The notes below the pieces were generated by a model that was not told the origin of the DNA, ran no database searches, and was given only the letters and a program-made list of their open reading frames with translations. Both the position numbers and the translations under genes were made by a program. Shown piece after piece: positions 1 to 12,800 of a stretch of DNA of 64,000 nucleotides. Origin of the DNA: Lateolabrax maculatus (Eukaryota > Chordata > Actinopteri > Acropomatiformes > Lateolabracidae); contig CM062213.1 in NCBI GenBank assembly GCA_031216445.1, forward strand, positions 14,261,501 through 14,325,500, written 5' to 3'. How positions within the stretch are numbered: position 1 is the stretch's first letter; each line of letters opens with the position of its first letter.

Positions 1-1399
1 CTTACAGAGGCAAAGAAAGTGCCGTTCAAGTGTTGTATTTGTCAGTAGACTTTTATAGGATCATTAGAGTCTAGAGCTTATAGTATATTTCAATCCAGCA
101 GTAAAATATAATTTCTTTATTCTCAGGTGGTTACAAAGAACGGACTCTGAAAACAAACTGAAAGTAATTCTTACTGAGGGCACAGAATATAAGATAAATT
201 GCATATTTTTATTGTATAATTGTATATTTTGTGTATATTGTAATTGATAAATTGAGTTACATTTCTATTTTAGTATTTTTTTAAATATTATTATTTTTAT
301 TATTCAGATTTATCCATTATATTTAGTATAAAATGTTTTACGTTCATATTTAATTGATAATCACATAATCTCAAAATCACAAGCATGGATATGGAGTATG
401 CTATAATGAGATATACCTAAGAAAAAGATTATCCTGGAATGCAGTTTCAGCCTGTGTTTTTAATGGGTTTTTTCATCTGTTTTTTTTTTTTTGTTTGTTT
501 GTTTTTATAATCTACAGCCATTTACCATTTTTAATTGAAAGACTTGTTAAACTTCTGTCTATTTTATTTTTCATATAAGTCATATTTAGAGTATGTATAT
601 TTAAATAACATTGATCTGCTGGCAGTATTATATGTTAATAATGTATTAATATAAAATTGCAGTCTCAGTGTTATACAGTACATTGCCTTTACCGAGAAAG
701 TGGCATTCAGCATTCAGCATCAAGTTGCTTTCTTGTAGTGATGGTGGAAGTGACACAGTGCTGCCCCCTATTGATTAAATTCAACACAACATTCTTTGTA
801 GATCTGAATCTTTGATGAATAAAATAAGTCAGCTAAAATAAGTGTGTATCTAAGAGAAGAAAGAGGACTTAGTGGTAAAAATTAATACTTTTTGAAATGG
901 AAAACAAAGTTGCTGTCATCTCCCTGAACCTGAAAGAAAGTGAAGCCCTACATTAAACATCCATGGAAAGTGCATATCGTGCAGTTGTTTGGGGATTTGT
1001 TTAGCGATTATTTTTAGCGTTTTTTTTTCCAGGCCAGATGGGCTTGTTGTGCCGTTTTGTGGGCCACACTCAAATTATATTGTGGACTACGCTCAGAAAG
1101 TTTGTCTCTTGGCTCTCTCTCTTAGTCCGGTCAGAATAAGAAGTTAGACCAGGATGTGTCCCCTCCTTTTGCCTGGTGCATGTTTGAATGCCTCCCCTTT
1201 GCAGATAGCATGCGCCCTCTTTGGTCCTGCTCCTTAATTACCAACAAGTCACCTGAAAGCTCCCTATCAGTGTAACCCTGCCATTGTGTACCTGTCAGGG
1301 GAGGGGGGTGCGGTGCTACGTGGTGCGACTCTGATTACAGGATGCATGGCCGTGTGCTGCCCCAAGCAGGAGGGCTGTTTTTTTTATGGGAGCAGGTGC
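1..1399. other. Upstream flank of KCNAB2
   Basis: AT-rich, with a T-run near 480-493. No credible coding exon was seen on either strand. It turns GC-richer from about 1140 towards the first exon, so the promoter of the long isoform probably lies here. It could also be intron if a further first exon exists left of the window. Confidence 0.4.
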
Positions 1400-1406
1400 T
1401 ATTTAA
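1400..1406 (+). promoter_or_regulatory. TATA-like box before long KCNAB2 first exon
   Basis: TATTTAA lies about 118 bases upstream of the ATG at 1518 in a locally GC-richer stretch. It would suit a start of transcription near 1430. This is inferred from position and motif only; no transcript evidence is available. Confidence 0.3.
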
Positions 1407-1517
1407 GGAGGTGGCTGTGCCCTGCCGGCTCCTTGCTCCGTCCATGTCCCCACTGTGCTCTTCGCTGCACGGGTCGCCTCAGCATCACGAGGAGGAGGAG
1501 GAGAACGAGGGGGGGGC

Positions 1518-1888
1518 ATGTTTGCGGGAGGGTACGCTGGTGGCCCCCGGGGGCCTCCCGGCAGGCGCAAGTCCAGTTACTGTCCTCCTGAAAACCTGCA
1601 GATCCCCAAACCAGCAGCACCAGGCAGTGGTGTTCGGAAGAGCAGCAGCAGTGGCAGCGGCAAGATGCTGTCTATGTCATACAGCGAGAGCATCCGGAGC
1701 GGGATCAACCGCTACCACTCGGACCAGGGGCTGAATCAGCCACCGACCAGGCCCCCCGACCAGGCCGAGCTGCAGAGACTTCGGGAACAGAGAGTTGCCG
1801 CTCAGATTAAGAACATGGAAGACTTCCTGAAGATGAATGGCCTGGCCCTGGAGGAGTGTGTGTCCTATCAGACAGGCATGAAGTACAG
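1518..1888 (+). CDS. kcnab2: KCNAB2 alternative first coding exon, long form
   Basis: Encodes 123 codons plus AG of a split Arg codon. The ATG at 1518 is preferred: the open frame extends upstream only to a GTG, and the ATG has G at -3. The peptide starts MFAGGYAGG, is rich in Gly, Pro and Ser, then has a charged helical-looking stretch around QAELQRLREQRVAAQIKNM and ends TGMKYR just before the donor gtaaga. The same TGMKYR ending closes the other first exon and mammalian Kv-beta-1/3 first exons, which supports splicing to 29496. The layout (charged helix, then Cys-containing tail) recalls a long KCNAB1 N-terminal variant, but I do not recognise the first 50 residues. The variable N-terminus would set inactivation or targeting. 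Confidence 0.75.
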
Positions 1889-4800
1889 GTAAGAGAGAGG
1901 CAGAGCTTGACAGTGACTCGGATACTCCCGAGACCTGGACAGCGGTGGGGCTGAGAACCAGCAGGTGAGAGCAGCTTTATGGTCGAGGGAGATCAGATAC
2001 TTGAGGGTCTACTGAACAGGTGTGTGCCATCAGTTGTGCGATTTTGTTGAGATTGAGGTCGGCCTCAAAAATCACTATTCTCTACCTTTTTGCTGTTTTG
2101 TGTTTTGTTTCTATAAATCTCTCATCAGAAACAGACACACTATAGGGAACATGTTTATCAGTCTTTGTTAATATCCCTACAGTTTTGCTCCGTCCTCTGG
2201 TCAGACTGCGCTCATGCAAAGGTACTGGGCTCAGGTTTTATTTTAATCATCTAGGTCGGAGGCATATTTGCCCAACTACATGGGAAGGACAGACTGCTCC
2301 GTAAGGAGTTACCTGGCCCCTTAAAGTCTCACTCAGACTTTCTTTTCCTTTTTCCCCTTGATCGTGTAGATAGTCTCCCTTATTCTCTGACTATGCTTTC
2401 CTGTTTAATGTAGAGAATTCTACCCCACAAAAACAAACAGAAATGACTATTTTCTGTGTGTTCAGAGTAGAACTGGGAGATGTTGATAATTTAGATATAA
2501 TATTTGGTTAAATATTGTGTATGATTTTGGCTGTCATAATATTGTAATATAGGTTTAAATATTTCTATTTGTCTCAGTCATAGTGTTTGTGTTTTCTAAA
2601 GTTACTTTAATGTTGGAACTTAAATGTTAGATTGATACTGCTTGCCATGGTCAGTGAAAACTGGATGTGTTTTTTTTACGGTTGATAAAAATGATAAGCT
2701 AACTAAAGAATTTAAAACCTCATTGGGTTATCTCGAAAAGCCTTTGTCACATAGCTGCAAACAAGGCTGTGGTTCTGTTTTAGCCACAGTCATTAGCCGA
2801 ATATTGTACTATACCATAGTATATTAGTTAGTATAGTATAGTACAATATTCAGTACTACAATACTATATAGTTTAGTATATACCATAATATATCAAGACG
2901 CTGTGCCAAAAATATTGTGATATTTTAATTTGTCGTTAGACCAATTTTTTGTTCAAAAGTCGAAGCTCAAAACTTCAGTTTATATGTTTATGTATATACA
3001 GTATTTTATATCTTTTAAGATTACTAAAATGCACCACCAATGGGATCAAATTTGGAACATTTCCTTATTTTCTCTGTGCCATCAGCACAGTGAAAGAAAC
3101 CGAACAGGCTATTTTATGGACTGTTGCTATTTAAAAGATTGAGCCATTACATCAGGCTTAGCAGCTGTTGTGTTGGCTACTGAGGCCCGTTAAGCTGATG
3201 TTACTGTCGTGGACATGGATAGCTTTCATCAGACACAGGCATGGCTGCTGTTGTTTTTGACTGAAACCAGTGATTAGAACACAGGTATGGTTGACTGCTG
3301 TTACTATGACTGGGGTGACCAAGTTTTGCTGTCATCTTGAGGCAGTGTTGTATGTCACCGCTGCTGATATGTTACCTTGCCCGTAGTTACCTCCCGGTAG
3401 TGTAAAGCTCAGTCACTGGCCCGTGACGGGCTTGGGTGCAGCTTTGCGAGCGCGCATGTTGAAACGGGGTTTAATATTGCAAAGGGCACGTGTGGTTTAT
3501 TACTTACAAACCTCAGAGAGCCTCCTACAGTAACCATCAATACTGGTTACATATTAACACTAAAGCTGTTTATCTTTTATCAGAATCTTTTGGTTTTCTT
3601 CTGTTCAATCCAATGGATTTAGTTAACTATATAAATGTGATTTATCTTGTTTCTTTGCGGTGTTCTAGGAACTATTTGTATTGGTTTACCACAGGAGTAT
3701 TAGCTGATCTTACAAAGGAAATCCTGCCAGGATCCGCTGTTTCTTGTAGCATGATCGCCTGCATTCCTGTAATTAGTGCTGCATTTGGGTCAGCCAGGAC
3801 ATGCAACCTCTGACTCAAACTCATCATTATTTCAAGTGTGTGGTCAGGAAGGCGGGCCAGCACTGCTACTAAGCCTCATTTAACCATTCTTGACACTGCC
3901 GTCACCTTTTCCAAGAAACACAGGCAAAAAGGTTATATTATTGTATATATTATAACTATATACAATATATATTATTGCCCACTACTCTACACACACACTG
4001 CCCATGTTTTTTTGTCTTGTTTTTGCCAGACCTATCATAACAGGAGATATCATTTTACACCACTAGAAAAGCACAAGATTCATTTTCTGTGCTCTAAATA
4101 ATAATAATTAACATAACTTCAGTAAGACGTCATTAATAGTCTTTTATCTAATATTCATATATCAGTCTGTGAATAAGTACTTTATGGTTCTAAGTCACCC
4201 TTTATCTTAGAAGTATTCCTGATCATGTAGTTTTAAGGTTGTAAATATTGTGTTATTCAAATTAAGAAAAAGGATTACTCTATTTCCATTATGTTGCCCT
4301 TGAAACAAAATACTATCAGTCAGCCGGCCCATTTGGACACTGGAAAACTTTCCCTAGTGTCCGTGTCCTCCGACTGGATGAGCCAGGCACTGGGTAAAGG
4401 AGCCAGCTTAAGTTTAGTGAGGCGAGACAGGAAGCCCTGTGTCTCCTATTAGAGCTGTATGGGGGTTGACTCGGGGAGTATAGATTTCTGGAGTGACTTA
4501 ATACTAATGGACATGGTAATGACCTCCACTTAGGCCTTCATACATGCAAAGCTACATTTGAGCATAACTGTTGCTTGATGTACAGTATGCCTTTCCTGCT
4601 CATTGTGAAAAGCTTTTGATGTGCAGGTGGACACGTTATGTCATGGATCCTTTTGATTAAATAAGTTGACCTTTTTTATTTAATGAAATATACCTAAAAT
4701 GTTGAATAACTTGTTTAGATACATTTGACTAGACAGCTACTTGGTGCTTTGTTATTAGTAGTTTTAGTGAAGATGCATTAATCAAGGTTTGGCCACTAGG

Positions 4801-7771
4801 GGGCAGAAAAACTGCAAAACAACACACATGCACAGTCAACACCACATCACAGGCATCATAGTAATTTATGTATGCAGCAGACACAGAGGAACATTTATAA
4901 TTTTTTTGTATATTTTTGGTAAAAAAAAAATGTCCACAATTTCTCAGACCCAAGAGAAATGTCCTTAAATTTCTTGTTTGATCTGGCCAACAGTCCAAAA
5001 CCCCAATATATTTAGTTATGTTAGTTTATTACAGAATAAGAATGAAAAAATGACTGAAACCATTACTCAAAATTATCAAAATAATTGCAGATTAATCTTT
5101 TGTCAATCAATTAATCAGCTATTTGTTTCAGATAAGTGCAAGCAAACATGAACAGAAATTCTACAACAGAACAAAGAAAAGCAGCAAATACTAATATAAA
5201 GCTTATAACCCTTAATACATAGTTGGGGTTTGAACATGTCTCTTAAGAATGCCACAGAACATATTTAAGTAGTAGAATATACTGTATATTACATCCACTG
5301 AGTCTTAATATGATCATTATAACCCCCTTTAAGTAGTTATCTGTTGATAACAGCCGATCTCCACTAGATGGTGCAGATGTTCCACTAGCACACCAACACT
5401 AGCACAGACTATCTCTGAAAAAAAGAGCATTGCGCTTTGTGCATTCACTGAACACATCAAGTGCATAACTCTCTGCGGTCCTACATTGTTGAACAGCCTC
5501 AACAACTAGTTTTAATATTTATTAGTTTCTATTGAGCTTAGTCTGGTATTAAAACTAAAGCAAAAGATGACCAAAACCAGGTAAAATAGCAGCCATGTCA
5601 CCAGATGGCAGCATGGAGGAATGCTTTATTTCTACATTCAAGTTCATTGCTTCAGCCTCAAAGCATCATTAAAACATGTTTAAATAATGTCCTAGCATTT
5701 CTCTCGCTCTCTGTTACTCTCACACACACTTTACCAATCTCTTTCACTTATTTCTCCCTGAAACATACACACAAACCTTTCTGAGGACACAAATCTGCAC
5801 TGAGCCACTCCAAGCTGTTAATATATTTTTTTCTCAATCTCAGCAGCACTGCAGCATGTGTGTCAGGGCAACTGTGACATTTTTCTTCAGGCTATCCCGT
5901 TCTCCAGAGCTAAATTTAGTTACAGTCTTGTATCCACAGCTGCAGCTGAATACAGCTGAACAGGCTGCAGCCTAACCTGTTCATCCACTATTTTACCTCA
6001 AGCCCACTGCCTCGCAGTCTTACTACATTGATGAGAGCTGCAGAAGTGGCCGTGCTTTATCTTTGTCACCAGAGTGGGAGATGATGTTTAGGTATTTGGA
6101 GTGATACAGATTTGGTTTCCAGTGGTGACCTCTCCAGTTCCTCTTTGAGCTATCTCTGGCTGGCCTAGTCAGACAGCTTGTCAAAATGTTCTAGTCAGAA
6201 ATTTTGTGTGGGCACAAGAGGTGGGAATGTCAAGGATTACACAATTCTGTTTTGGTTTTGGTTGTTGTTGTTTTTCAGTTTAAGTCTCTTATTTATGGCA
6301 ATTCAACCAGCTGCTCCTTCCAGGGATCAGATTTCTATAGTTATGACTACATCTGGGATAATCAGTTTTTATTTGTGTTTTTTTTTCTGTTAAGCATTTG
6401 TTGATTTCCCATGTATAAAACAGGCCCTGTTTTGCTTTTCCCCAAATGAAACAAATGAAAGTATCTTTATACTTGTTTTCTCCTTTATCATACTGCTGTA
6501 TTTTAGTTGGAACCGTTTGTGTTTTTTTTATAAGCCTGACACCTATGTTAACATTGCTCTTCCTCACGTGTACTTTCATCCCTTTTTTGCACTAAACATG
6601 TGTTTTTCTTTATGTCTGTCAGTAAAGAGTGTGTGTTGTTGTTTAAGTTAGTGCGTGTGTCACTGGAGGCTGCAGGGGGATTGCGCTATACTTTATGAAT
6701 ACCCTGTAGTGACAGGAGGTAGGAGGCCCTCTCCACTGTCCTCAGCCCTTTAGACACTCAGGCTTTAGAATTGTACTGTTGTCGCTTCGGATCCCATAAA
6801 AGTTGTTACTTAACAACCTTCAGCACGTATTTCCTAAACTGTCAAGTTTCATCTCTGAGTAAAATGTGAAGTTTTGTTTGTTTAAAAGTTCTCCCAGGGC
6901 CGTGTCTATTGCATTCCTTCTCTCATTGAACATCAGAATGTACTGCATCAGTGTTACATTTGTTAGAAATAATTTTCCTATGTCTCTGATGGTTTTCCCA
7001 TAATAAATTACGATACGTCCTTAGGCAACATAAAATATAATGGATGTAAATCTTAACATTCAAAGTGTTACACTATAAGTCCCTGTGTAGGACACAATTA
7101 AGGAATACTTAAAGTATTTGTCATTCCCAAATCTAAGGCTATCCCGTTGAAGAAGTTCCCCAAAGCTTTAAGTACATTTCTTTGGTTTTGTGGTCACTCT
7201 TGCAAATTTAATGTGGAGGGAAGTTTTCTGTTTCCTGCTTGACCAATCTGTCAGAAATGAAGCAAAACTACATCTTAACTTTGTGTGATGCAGGTATGTT
7301 TGTACTTGCTCTGTTGATCCCTGTGGTCCTTTTATGGTCCCTGTTTCTATCATTTGATAATACACTATATCCCCTCTGGCTAAATCTGCTTCTCCAAAAC
7401 TATAGTTTTTACCTAATTTATTATTGTACAAAAAAACTCACACTTTTCTTCTGTATCTTAATTATTTTCGGTCTCCTATTTCAGTTCTTGGTTTTTGCCG
7501 GTAAGGTGTAGCATTTGTGTATATTGTTGTCTATTCTGCCTGATATTTCCTCTCAGATTTTTACCGTTGTTATTTTAAGGTGTCAGGCCCTAGTGTGTGG
7601 TGTGAGACTTCAAGCAGGACCACCAGGCAAAAGGTTGGAGCTGGTTTGACTCTCAGAATGTTGAGGTCAGGGATTTACTAACAGCAGTCTGACCACATCA
7701 TAGAGCCGCCATTCATGGACACAGCTGCTAAATAAATAGGACCATCTGATTTATTAGTTTGGTTTAACCTT

Positions 7772-7820
<49 letters not shown>

Positions 7821-9864
7821 CACATATATTTATTGTAATGCTATTACTGTAACATTATGAAAGAGAATAGGTGCGACCCGACAAATATTTTGTGAGTATT
7901 GAGAGTGTCTCATCATACTAAATGTACATGTTTAGGGTTTTGTCACTCTAACTTACAGATACGATGAGATGACACAGTAATTAAAAACATAAATGAATAC
8001 ACACGTTTATATAAACAAGAATGGAATAGCTGATGTCAGCCTTCTACTTCTGGTTAACAACTTTTCAGGGGATTTTGAAAACTGTTGAAACTGTATTTTT
8101 CAGACAGGGTTTGCACGTGACTTTTACTGTATTGTATATTACTGTATATTACTGTATCGATCACGCTATTTGGCACAGGTAGCTATTTTCAACCTGCCTG
8201 TGTGAAGATAACACGGCACAACCAGCATTCTGCCCCTAAAAAAGACTGATGTGTTGTTCTTTTTAAACCACAAAAACTACAGTCTACAGTCCATTAGCTT
8301 TTTCTATTATATACATGGTGCTTTTTCTTCTATGAAACCATTTATAGCAAACTAATAATGTTAATTGGCTAAAAAGTTGTCATTCCCACTGGCAGTGGTA
8401 AAGTGTTTTAAATGTGATTAATTGGGAAACACACAACTGAAGTCAAACTTCAGTTATACTGTAAATGGGAACAAATCTGTTGTTTATGACTGTCAAAAAT
8501 ACAGACTAGGCCTTTCACTGCGAAAGTGTGTTGTTTACAATAATAAAACCAGATTTACGTTACCAAAACTATAATGGCTTTTGATTACCTCTAAAAGGTG
8601 TTGTTATGCTGCTTTCTGTAGATTTTGTTCTGAAATTATGGGTTGTCTTGTTTTGATTTTTTTAAGGCTATGGATTCTAGATCAGGTCACTTCACTAGTA
8701 AGTGAACTCAAGTTTCTTAAAACAGTCTTGACACAGGATGCCAGGACTCCAAGAGCAAGCAGCCACATCTGTCCACTGAAATGTGTGCAGTAGAAAGCAT
8801 TTCTGCAGAGCAGTGCTTCTCTGTTTGAACCTTAGGTATGACAAATGCACACACAGGCAGGTGGGAGGATCTTCCGTTGAACAGGAGAGACTATTCCGCT
8901 TCCTCCACTCACTCCCTCTTTCGTCAGATTAGTGATTGTGCTCCATGGGAATGTGTAACTCAGCCCTCTTTGGTTTAAGCATGTTTTGTTACATAAGCAG
9001 TTATGCTGAACTCCCTACATGGCTGTGAAATCACTGCTGTTTTGTAATGGTCAACATATTTACATAAACTCACTGTATTTTGTCCATTGCAAATTGTATC
9101 ACAAACACATTTTTTTATTTGTATATCCATTAAGTATACAACAAATATTGTAAATACTTCCCCTTTTTAAAATAACGTATAATTTGTTTTATTGCAGATT
9201 CTCTTTAGCTAAAGTCAAAGGGTATAGTACTGACTTAATATTACATAAGAACAGGGGTTTCCTGCACTCTATTTTTGATTGTCTCAGCTCTCCTGCTCTG
9301 TTAGATGTGTCAGCGGGGACAGCTGAAACGACAACTCCTCCTGAGCCCTGTTGTCTGCGGGGAATCTGTCATGTTCACTGGAGAGTTAAGAATTGCAGCA
9401 CTCGCTGCTCACAGATGTGACCTTTGTCTCTTTTCACTCTTCTGTTTCCTCAGGAATTCCCAGAATCATTGAGATCATATTAAGCCTTAGTTTAACCACA
9501 TTTTTTTACATTATGTGTATTTATATGACAGCTATTTAAAACCTTTTTTTTTTTTTTTTTTTTTTTTTTATACAGTTGAGACCATTCAGATCAGCAAATA
9601 GTAGAGTTGTTTGACTTATATAAAGAAAGTACAGATTGATGCTAGGTAAGCTATATACAACAATGTTCTAGTATATTATATTTAAGTAAGTCCTCATTAC
9701 AGTGATGAAACAGTCAGTCATTAGAAATGTTTAGACATAGCCTCAGGATGCATTAAGCTGCTAGAAAAGCATTACCACATCTGTCGATCAACACTGTCAA
9801 TCTGTCTGACCTCACTTCACTTTCCATTAACTCTCTTAAGCCCTTTCACCCACTCACACACACA

Positions 9865-9898
<34 letters not shown>

Positions 9899-12800
9899 CT
9901 CACCACCCCCATCTCAGGGATGCTATCATTTTCACTCGGTTACTTGAATCCTTACTAATGCTGTTCAATTAAATCCTCAGCAAGTGGAACCTAAACCTCC
10001 ATTGGACAGCTGGCCGACAGTTACACATGATACAGCTGTGGTCATTCTCTACAGCACTAACAATCACCGCTTGCCACAAATGACATTGTCCTGGCCTGAT
10101 GCCCGTGGATAAGCTTTATGGAGATGTACAAAGCCGAAGGCTGAGCTAGTGTGAGATAAAGCCATTGAACTATCTCTGACTTAAATGTGTGTGCAGTGTG
10201 CAAGAGAGTGAGAGTGGACTATGTTAGGCTAAGCTGGCAGGTTAGCTTATGTTCCACAGCAGAATATATAGCGGAGATTGTTCGCTCCGCAGCGCTCCCT
10301 GGGTCTGGGTCAAACCGGGACAGAGCAGCACCGCTACCCGGCAGCAGTGAACCTGCTGTGGGGAGAAAAGAGCAGATTGATCGAATCAGAGGAAAATGCA
10401 GTGGGAGATTGTACGTTCCTTAAGACGGAGGCTGCGGTGTGACCCGAAGAGAGAGCTCTTCGGAGAGGACAATCTACGGTGTTTATTCTGCTGTGGAACC
10501 TATGCTGAGGCTAGCTAATTTTTGTCTCATTTGTGGTCTGATCAGCAGTAAATCCATCAAATTCTGTGACCCATATCCCTGTCTTCCATGCTGCATCTAA
10601 TACAGCCTCTGTGTTGACTCAAACTGTTCACTCATAACGCTACTCCTTCAGAATTAAATTCATGAATTGTACTCCACATCCCCAGAAATGTTGTTTGTTT
10701 CTCAGCCACTGTGCTTGCACAGCTCGTCCAGCCCCAGGCTGAAGATATTTAGCTTGAGGAGTGAGAGCATGCGTGAAGGAGGGGGGGCTGAGCAGCTGGT
10801 GCACAAGCAGTGACTGACACTGCATTAGGGACTCCTCCTGCTCTGATTGGTTGTTTTCATTCAGGCCCGGTGGATTTCTGCAAATGCCATTAGGAGCACT
10901 GGGAGGAGCCAGAGGAACCTGATTTTTTCACAGATTATCTGTCTCATGTCGTACTGTCAGGACATAGTGACACCTTCAACAAATATGACAAAGTAATTTT
11001 TATAAAGGTTACCTACTGCACCTTTAATATTCATGACATGAGTATATGTTATTCTGTTTACCCAGCTTGAAGGACTTATTGCTTTGAGATGTAATACCCC
11101 TATTTTAACTGCAGACTTAAAGGAATCCTTATCAGAGGATCTCTGCAGTAGAGGGCTGCAGAAAGCCAGTGCTTGCTAAACTAGCTTGGACAGATCAGGC
11201 CCAGCACCCTGCAGCAACTCTTGATGCCAGTTCATGTGCCAATCCCAGCTCGATGGAGGTACCCAGACTGCCCCTGGGAGCAAATTAGTGAAAGACCACA
11301 TGAGACACTCTCTGCGGTGACAAATGTCAAATTTCGGAGTCCTTTTCCCTTTTCAGCAGCTGAGGCTGTTTTATGTATTTTGTCTAGGCTGACTGTGTAG
11401 AATTGATTCAGAGAGCCAGTACCTATTTTTAGAGCTAACGCTGCTGTCGTGGTGAAGGATCACTGCTCATGACGGTACCCCACAGTGCCTCTGTGGTCGG
11501 AGTAGTTAACGCTCTGTCGATTAAAGTAGTTGTCTTCCCCTCTCTGCCCCTGTGCTGCTTAGTGGCAGTACGTGGGCTGAGGTTTGGGCGAGGTCAGTTG
11601 TCTGAGCAAATACTCCTGTACAACCAGGACGGACCACTGAAGCTTTATTATGGTATGGCATCATTAATTGCCAATGCTTCTCCCTGATCAGGAATGCAAT
11701 GATGAACAGAACAAAACCAATCATTTTAATTGTGTGTGTGTGTTTGTGTGTTCTGTAGCTTTCTTTTTTAGTTTTGGCAATAAGTGGGATACATTTCTGT
11801 AGATTATTTATACAGCTGTTGGGCGACACGGTAAATCTGAATATTGTTGTCGTCAAGTCTTTTGTTTTCTTTCTGTCCGTCTGCACACTCCTGAAAAAGA
11901 GTGCTGTTGGTATTTGTGAGTTTCACTCCGCTGTAGTCGTGATCATAGAAACACATGTTCTGCTGTATATCCCCAGCTTTTCTCTCCTCTTCCTCCCCCG
12001 CATGTTAAATGAAATGCAGGGCCCTATCAGTACTCTGCATTCACTCACAGTGATTGAGTGTCTGAGAGGGGTTTTAGCAGCTCAGTAGATTTTTGGATAA
12101 CCACAAATCAGGCACTTAATCAAAGTAAGGAGGCGAAGGCTACAACACAAGGGAGGACATTGTTATAATATGTGGAGTGGGAGGAGATGGATTTCTTTTC
12201 TTTACACTGAGATTTATTCTGCACAGCTATCTAACAACCAGCTACTGAGTCCAGCACAAACAATGGGAAATGATGGGATTTGGTTTTCAGGTATTGTTCA
12301 CTTTCTTCCCTCTGCATTAATACAAACATTACCTTATATCGTAATAGAACAGTCGTGCTTTGGATTAAACAAATTCTGAGTCACCCTACTGTGCACACCC
12401 TAAACACAATGTCAATAATTAGCAATTTAACGGGCATTATGTAAAGATCAGAGTTTTTTATTTTTACTCCAGCGTCCTTTATGACTGGTTTATCTAGTGA
12501 CAAACAGTGAATAGAGGTTCATTCCAAATTTTCTCCTGCAGACTCTGATGAATGAACACAAAGCAGCCCATAGTTCAGGCTAGTATTCGCTTAATGATAA
12601 TGTTGAAAAAAAAAAAAAGTCAACAAAACCGGGCAGGCAAAACACTCTGCTTCTGAAACGCTCTCTGTGTGTATGAAGCTGTGCGGAGGACTGAACAAAA
12701 CTGTGTTGCAGATTACATCATACAGCTGTGCCTGGTGGAATTAAGGTGTAACATAAGTAAATAATGGCTACAGGTTTAAGGAAAGTATGATAGCTTGTGT

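Noticed and set aside
1455..1517. Upstream extension of the first KCNAB2 exon
   Set aside because: The frame opens at GTG, not ATG; the first ATG in frame is 1518.
1342..1734. 130-codon frame overlapping the first exon
   Set aside because: Different frame from the exon that splices to the KCNAB2 core; no homology.
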